Shown here: positions 33,957 to 34,450 of the stretch, one piece after another
Layout of the letters: every line of letters begins with the position of its first letter
How positions within the stretch are numbered: position 1 is the stretch's first letter
From: a virus
Virus record (IMG/VR): IMGVR_UViG_3300033153_004471
Span: 1 to 34,450 of that record
Length of the DNA: 34,450 nt
Direction: 5' to 3' (one strand)
Made by a program: the position numbers and the translations under genes
Notes under the pieces: model-generated
Seen by the model: the letters and a program-made list of their open reading frames with translations, nothing else
Databases searched by the model: none
What the model was told of the DNA's origin: nothing

Positions 33957-34450
33957 CTAAATATATACCGTGCCTCTTACTTTGCATTTGGACCAGTCTT
34001 TTACACCGCTGCCGCTAAGGAAAAGCGAACCACCCACGGTAGTAAGCTTGCCAAGGGATTTTACACCGGTGTTCTCAAGGTTAAGCGAATCACCCACGCT
34101 AGTAAGCTTGCCAAGGGACGTTACACTGCTGCCGCTAAGGAAAAGCGAACCACCCACGCTAGTAAGCTTGCCAAGAGACTTTACACCGGTGTTCTCAAGG
34201 TTAAGCGAACCGAGAAACTTATCCTTTTCGACCAAGTCGATAAATTTAAGCACTTTACGCCATGTCATGGCCTCCCATTTCTGGGGGTCTTTGGTATACC
34301 AGTCTGGACATGTTCCAAACTCATCAACTATAATTATCCAATCGTTGCGGTTACGGGAGGTTAGGCTGCCTTGCGGATGAGCTTCGTGTTTAACAAACGT
34401 GCGATTTATTAACGTCGTATCAGAAAAGTTGTTGGCGTCAATCAACTTGC
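33957..34450 (-). CDS. LRR-like repeat-array protein, main part (gene starts at 102)
   Basis: This is the bulk of the 189-residue protein that starts at position 102. Residues 1 to about 105 form a domain with W63, D68, P74 and W76. Residues about 107-177 are leucine-rich-repeat-like units of 20 residues (60 bp) built on SLGKLTSVGGSL, alternating between a SLFLSGS and a SLNLENT version, so the larger DNA period is 120 bp. The tail ends in KDWSKCKVRGTVYI. The N-terminal part resembles that of the protein at 156-719, whose repeats are entirely different. Such units usually form a solenoid binding surface. Virion or host-interaction roles are guesses, and no enzyme motif is seen. Confidence 0.75.
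   Translation of the reverse strand, partial: KLIDANNFSDTTLINRTFVKHEAHPQGSLTSRNRNDWIIIVDEFGTCPDWYTKDPQKWEAMTWRKVLKFIDLVEKDKFLGSLNLENTGVKSLGKLTSVGGSLFLSGSSVTSLGKLTSVGDSLNLENTGVKSLGKLTTVGGSLFLSGSGVKDWSKCKVRGTVYI
33999..34210. repeat. 60-bp tandem repeats (120-bp higher-order unit)
   Basis: Phrases such as GTAAGCTTGCCAAG recur at 60-bp steps, and alternate units match best at 120 bp (CTGCCGCTAAGGAAAAGCGA alternating with GTGTTCTCAAGGTTAAGCGA). The repeats lie wholly inside the coding sequence of the LRR-like protein and keep its frame. Confidence 0.85.
34425..34450. repeat. Terminal direct repeat (right copy)
   Basis: Exact copy of bases 1-26. Collapsing the two copies gives a circle of 34,424 bases and restores one complete gene across the junction. 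Confidence 0.9.

Noticed and set aside
33861-34364. Plus-strand frame with repeated KRTTHASKLAKG phrases
   Set aside because: The repeats are the antisense of the LRR-like coding repeats, which create open frames on both strands by periodicity.
1-34450. tRNA genes, reverse transcriptase-based diversity systems, or DNA-modification genes
   Set aside because: No cloverleaf-like sequence, RT motif or methyltransferase motif was found by eye on either strand.

Overview
The window looks like one complete genome of a tailed double-stranded DNA phage of about 34.4 kb. The first 26 bases (1-26) recur exactly as the last 26 (34425-34450). One reading frame runs from position 102 through base 1 into 34424 and on to 33957, so the molecule is circular or circularly closed, with about 34,424 unique bases. 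Nearly every gene is on the minus strand, packed with stop/start overlaps (ATGA or TAATG) and good AGGAG ribosome sites. HK97-type head genes, a 570-residue tape measure and a tail-tube-like gene suggest a siphovirus. I see no integrase, partition gene or tRNA, so the phage is probably lytic. The host cannot be named from the sequence.

Layout in the direction of transcription (high to low coordinates). (1) Early/replication block, 33.9 to 25.3 kb: small unknown genes, a membrane-anchored lysozyme, a RecT-like annealing protein, a RecB/Cas4-like Fe-S nuclease, a second small PD-(D/E)XK-like nuclease, a calcineurin-type phosphoesterase, a DnaD/O-like replication protein and many very small genes. 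(2) Packaging and head, 25.2 to 17.3 kb, behind a probable promoter: small and large terminase, a fused portal/Mu-F protein carrying an intein, HK97-type protease and major capsid protein. (3) Accessory virion, holin-like and fibre genes, 17.2 to 10.2 kb, including tandem paralogue pairs and a YadA-head-like fibre. (4) Connector and tail, 10.2 to 1.5 kb: gp6-like connector, head-tail joining, gp10-like and terminator proteins, a duplicated pair, tail tube, tail chaperone with a probable -1 frameshift extension, tape measure and baseplate-like genes. (5) Accessory block from 1.3 kb through the origin to 33.96 kb: an XRE regulator with its own promoter, a lipoprotein and two related repeat-array proteins, separated by GC-rich hairpins.

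The standout is at 20106-20921. A 272-residue Hint-type intein interrupts the conserved HPN|CRC motif of the Mu-F domain. A Vsr-like homing endonuclease (20166-20858, the only convincing plus-strand gene) is encoded antisense and wholly inside the intein coding sequence. Its codons lie exactly opposite intein codons. It has its own consensus sigma-70 promoter (TTGACA-N17-TATAAT, 20111-20139), written across the codons of the C-terminal splicing motif. Intein and endonuclease thus share the same DNA on opposite strands. A second interesting theme is the pair of adjacent proteins with a similar N-terminal domain but unrelated repeat arrays. A third is the number of tandem paralogue pairs for so small a genome.
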